Source: Pseudomonas piscis (GTDB taxonomy: Bacteria > Pseudomonadota > Gammaproteobacteria > Pseudomonadales > Pseudomonadaceae). Taken from it: a DNA stretch of 64,000 bases. Both the position numbers and the translations under genes were made by a program. Location: NCBI RefSeq assembly GCF_009380155.1, contig NZ_WHUV01000002.1:186001-250000 (forward strand). The letters are read 5' to 3'. The notes under the pieces are model-generated. The model had not been told where the DNA came from. It made no database searches and saw nothing but the letters and a program-made list of their open reading frames with translations. Shown piece after piece: positions 63,861 through 64,000 of this stretch; position 1 is the stretch's first letter, and each line of letters starts with the position of its first letter.

Positions 63861-64000
63861 TTAGAACGACGCACTCAGGCTGGTGTACAGGGTGCGCCCA
63901 GGTTCGTTGTAGGTGGCGGCGCCGGCCCCGGCGATATCCACCACGCCCTGGGCATTGCCTTCGCGATACAGGCGCTTGTCGAACAGGTTGTCGACCCCGG
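63861..64000 (-). CDS. TonB-dependent catecholate siderophore receptor (C-terminal end, partial)
   Basis: Only the last 46 codons are in the window. They include the TonB receptor terminal signature NLFDKRLYREGN, then GAGAATYNEPGRTLYTS and a final phenylalanine (SASF). This end matches FepA/PfeA/PirA receptors for ferric enterobactin and similar compounds. With the esterase downstream it forms a catecholate uptake pair. The exact receptor type needs the missing part. Confidence 0.75.
   Translation of the reverse strand, partial: GVDNLFDKRLYREGNAQGVVDIAGAGAATYNEPGRTLYTSLSASF

Overview
This window is chromosomal DNA from a fluorescent-group Pseudomonas, most like the P. fluorescens/protegens/chlororaphis complex. 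The evidence is the GC-rich codon use, the protein sequences, and a block that keeps a P. aeruginosa-like order (acnB, a DUF1289 gene, a universal stress protein, miaE, then a ParR/ParS-type two-component pair). It reads as ordinary host genome. I see no integrase, transposase, phage gene, CRISPR array, rRNA or tRNA.

Layout. Positions 1-12.7 kb hold a myo-inositol catabolic island: a divergent RpiR-type repressor (iolR, cut by the window edge), iolC-iolE-iolB-iolI-iolD-iolG, and a sugar ABC transporter (ibpA-iatA-iatP). From 13 to 21.6 kb come a zinc-free DksA paralogue, a chemoreceptor, small unknown genes, an orphan betaine/choline-type binding protein, and a TonB receptor with a DUF2946 partner. 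From 21.6 to 27.7 kb is a complete Pha/Mrp cation/proton antiporter operon. From 28 to 36 kb are an EamA exporter with a divergent XRE-cupin regulator, then a sulfur-scavenging (sfn-like) cluster with two degenerate members. From 35.8 to 41.4 kb are minus-strand genes, including a dehydrogenase that carries inositol-repressor-like operators, an SDR/phosphotransferase pair, and a 2-hydroxyacid dehydrogenase, VOC protein and isochorismatase-like hydrolase; the last is preceded by a tiny ORF and a terminator. From 41.7 to 50.7 kb are a SdaC-type transporter, acnB, an ANR-controlled universal stress protein, miaE and parRS. From 50.8 to 57.6 kb are a MipA/OmpV protein with a catalytically dead beta-lactamase-fold lipoprotein, mntP behind a yybP-ykoY manganese riboswitch, a zinc-ribbon protein behind a MerR-type promoter, a GNAT enzyme and a secreted CxxCH protein pair. 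From 57.6 to 64 kb are an amidase, a PotF-type binding protein, an AraC regulator, a split Ada/AlkA repair pair, and a siderophore esterase with the C-terminus of its catecholate receptor.

How the parts work together. Inositol is imported by IbpA-IatA-IatP, oxidised by IolG, and carried through IolE, IolD, IolB and IolC. The IolC protein is fused to an aldolase domain that takes the place of IolJ. The same GGAA-N6-TTCC-type boxes lie before iolC, before the transporter and before the dehydrogenase 28 kb away. A/C-rich tracts resembling Hfq/Crc target sites lie by several of these genes, so both specific repression and catabolite repression look likely.

The observations I would check first are the split inositol regulon, the leaderless Thr/Cys mini-ORF with its own promoter and terminator, the dead beta-lactamase-fold lipoprotein beside parRS, and the MerR-type promoter that overlaps the mntP stop codon. 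All functions come from reading motifs by eye; no database search was run.
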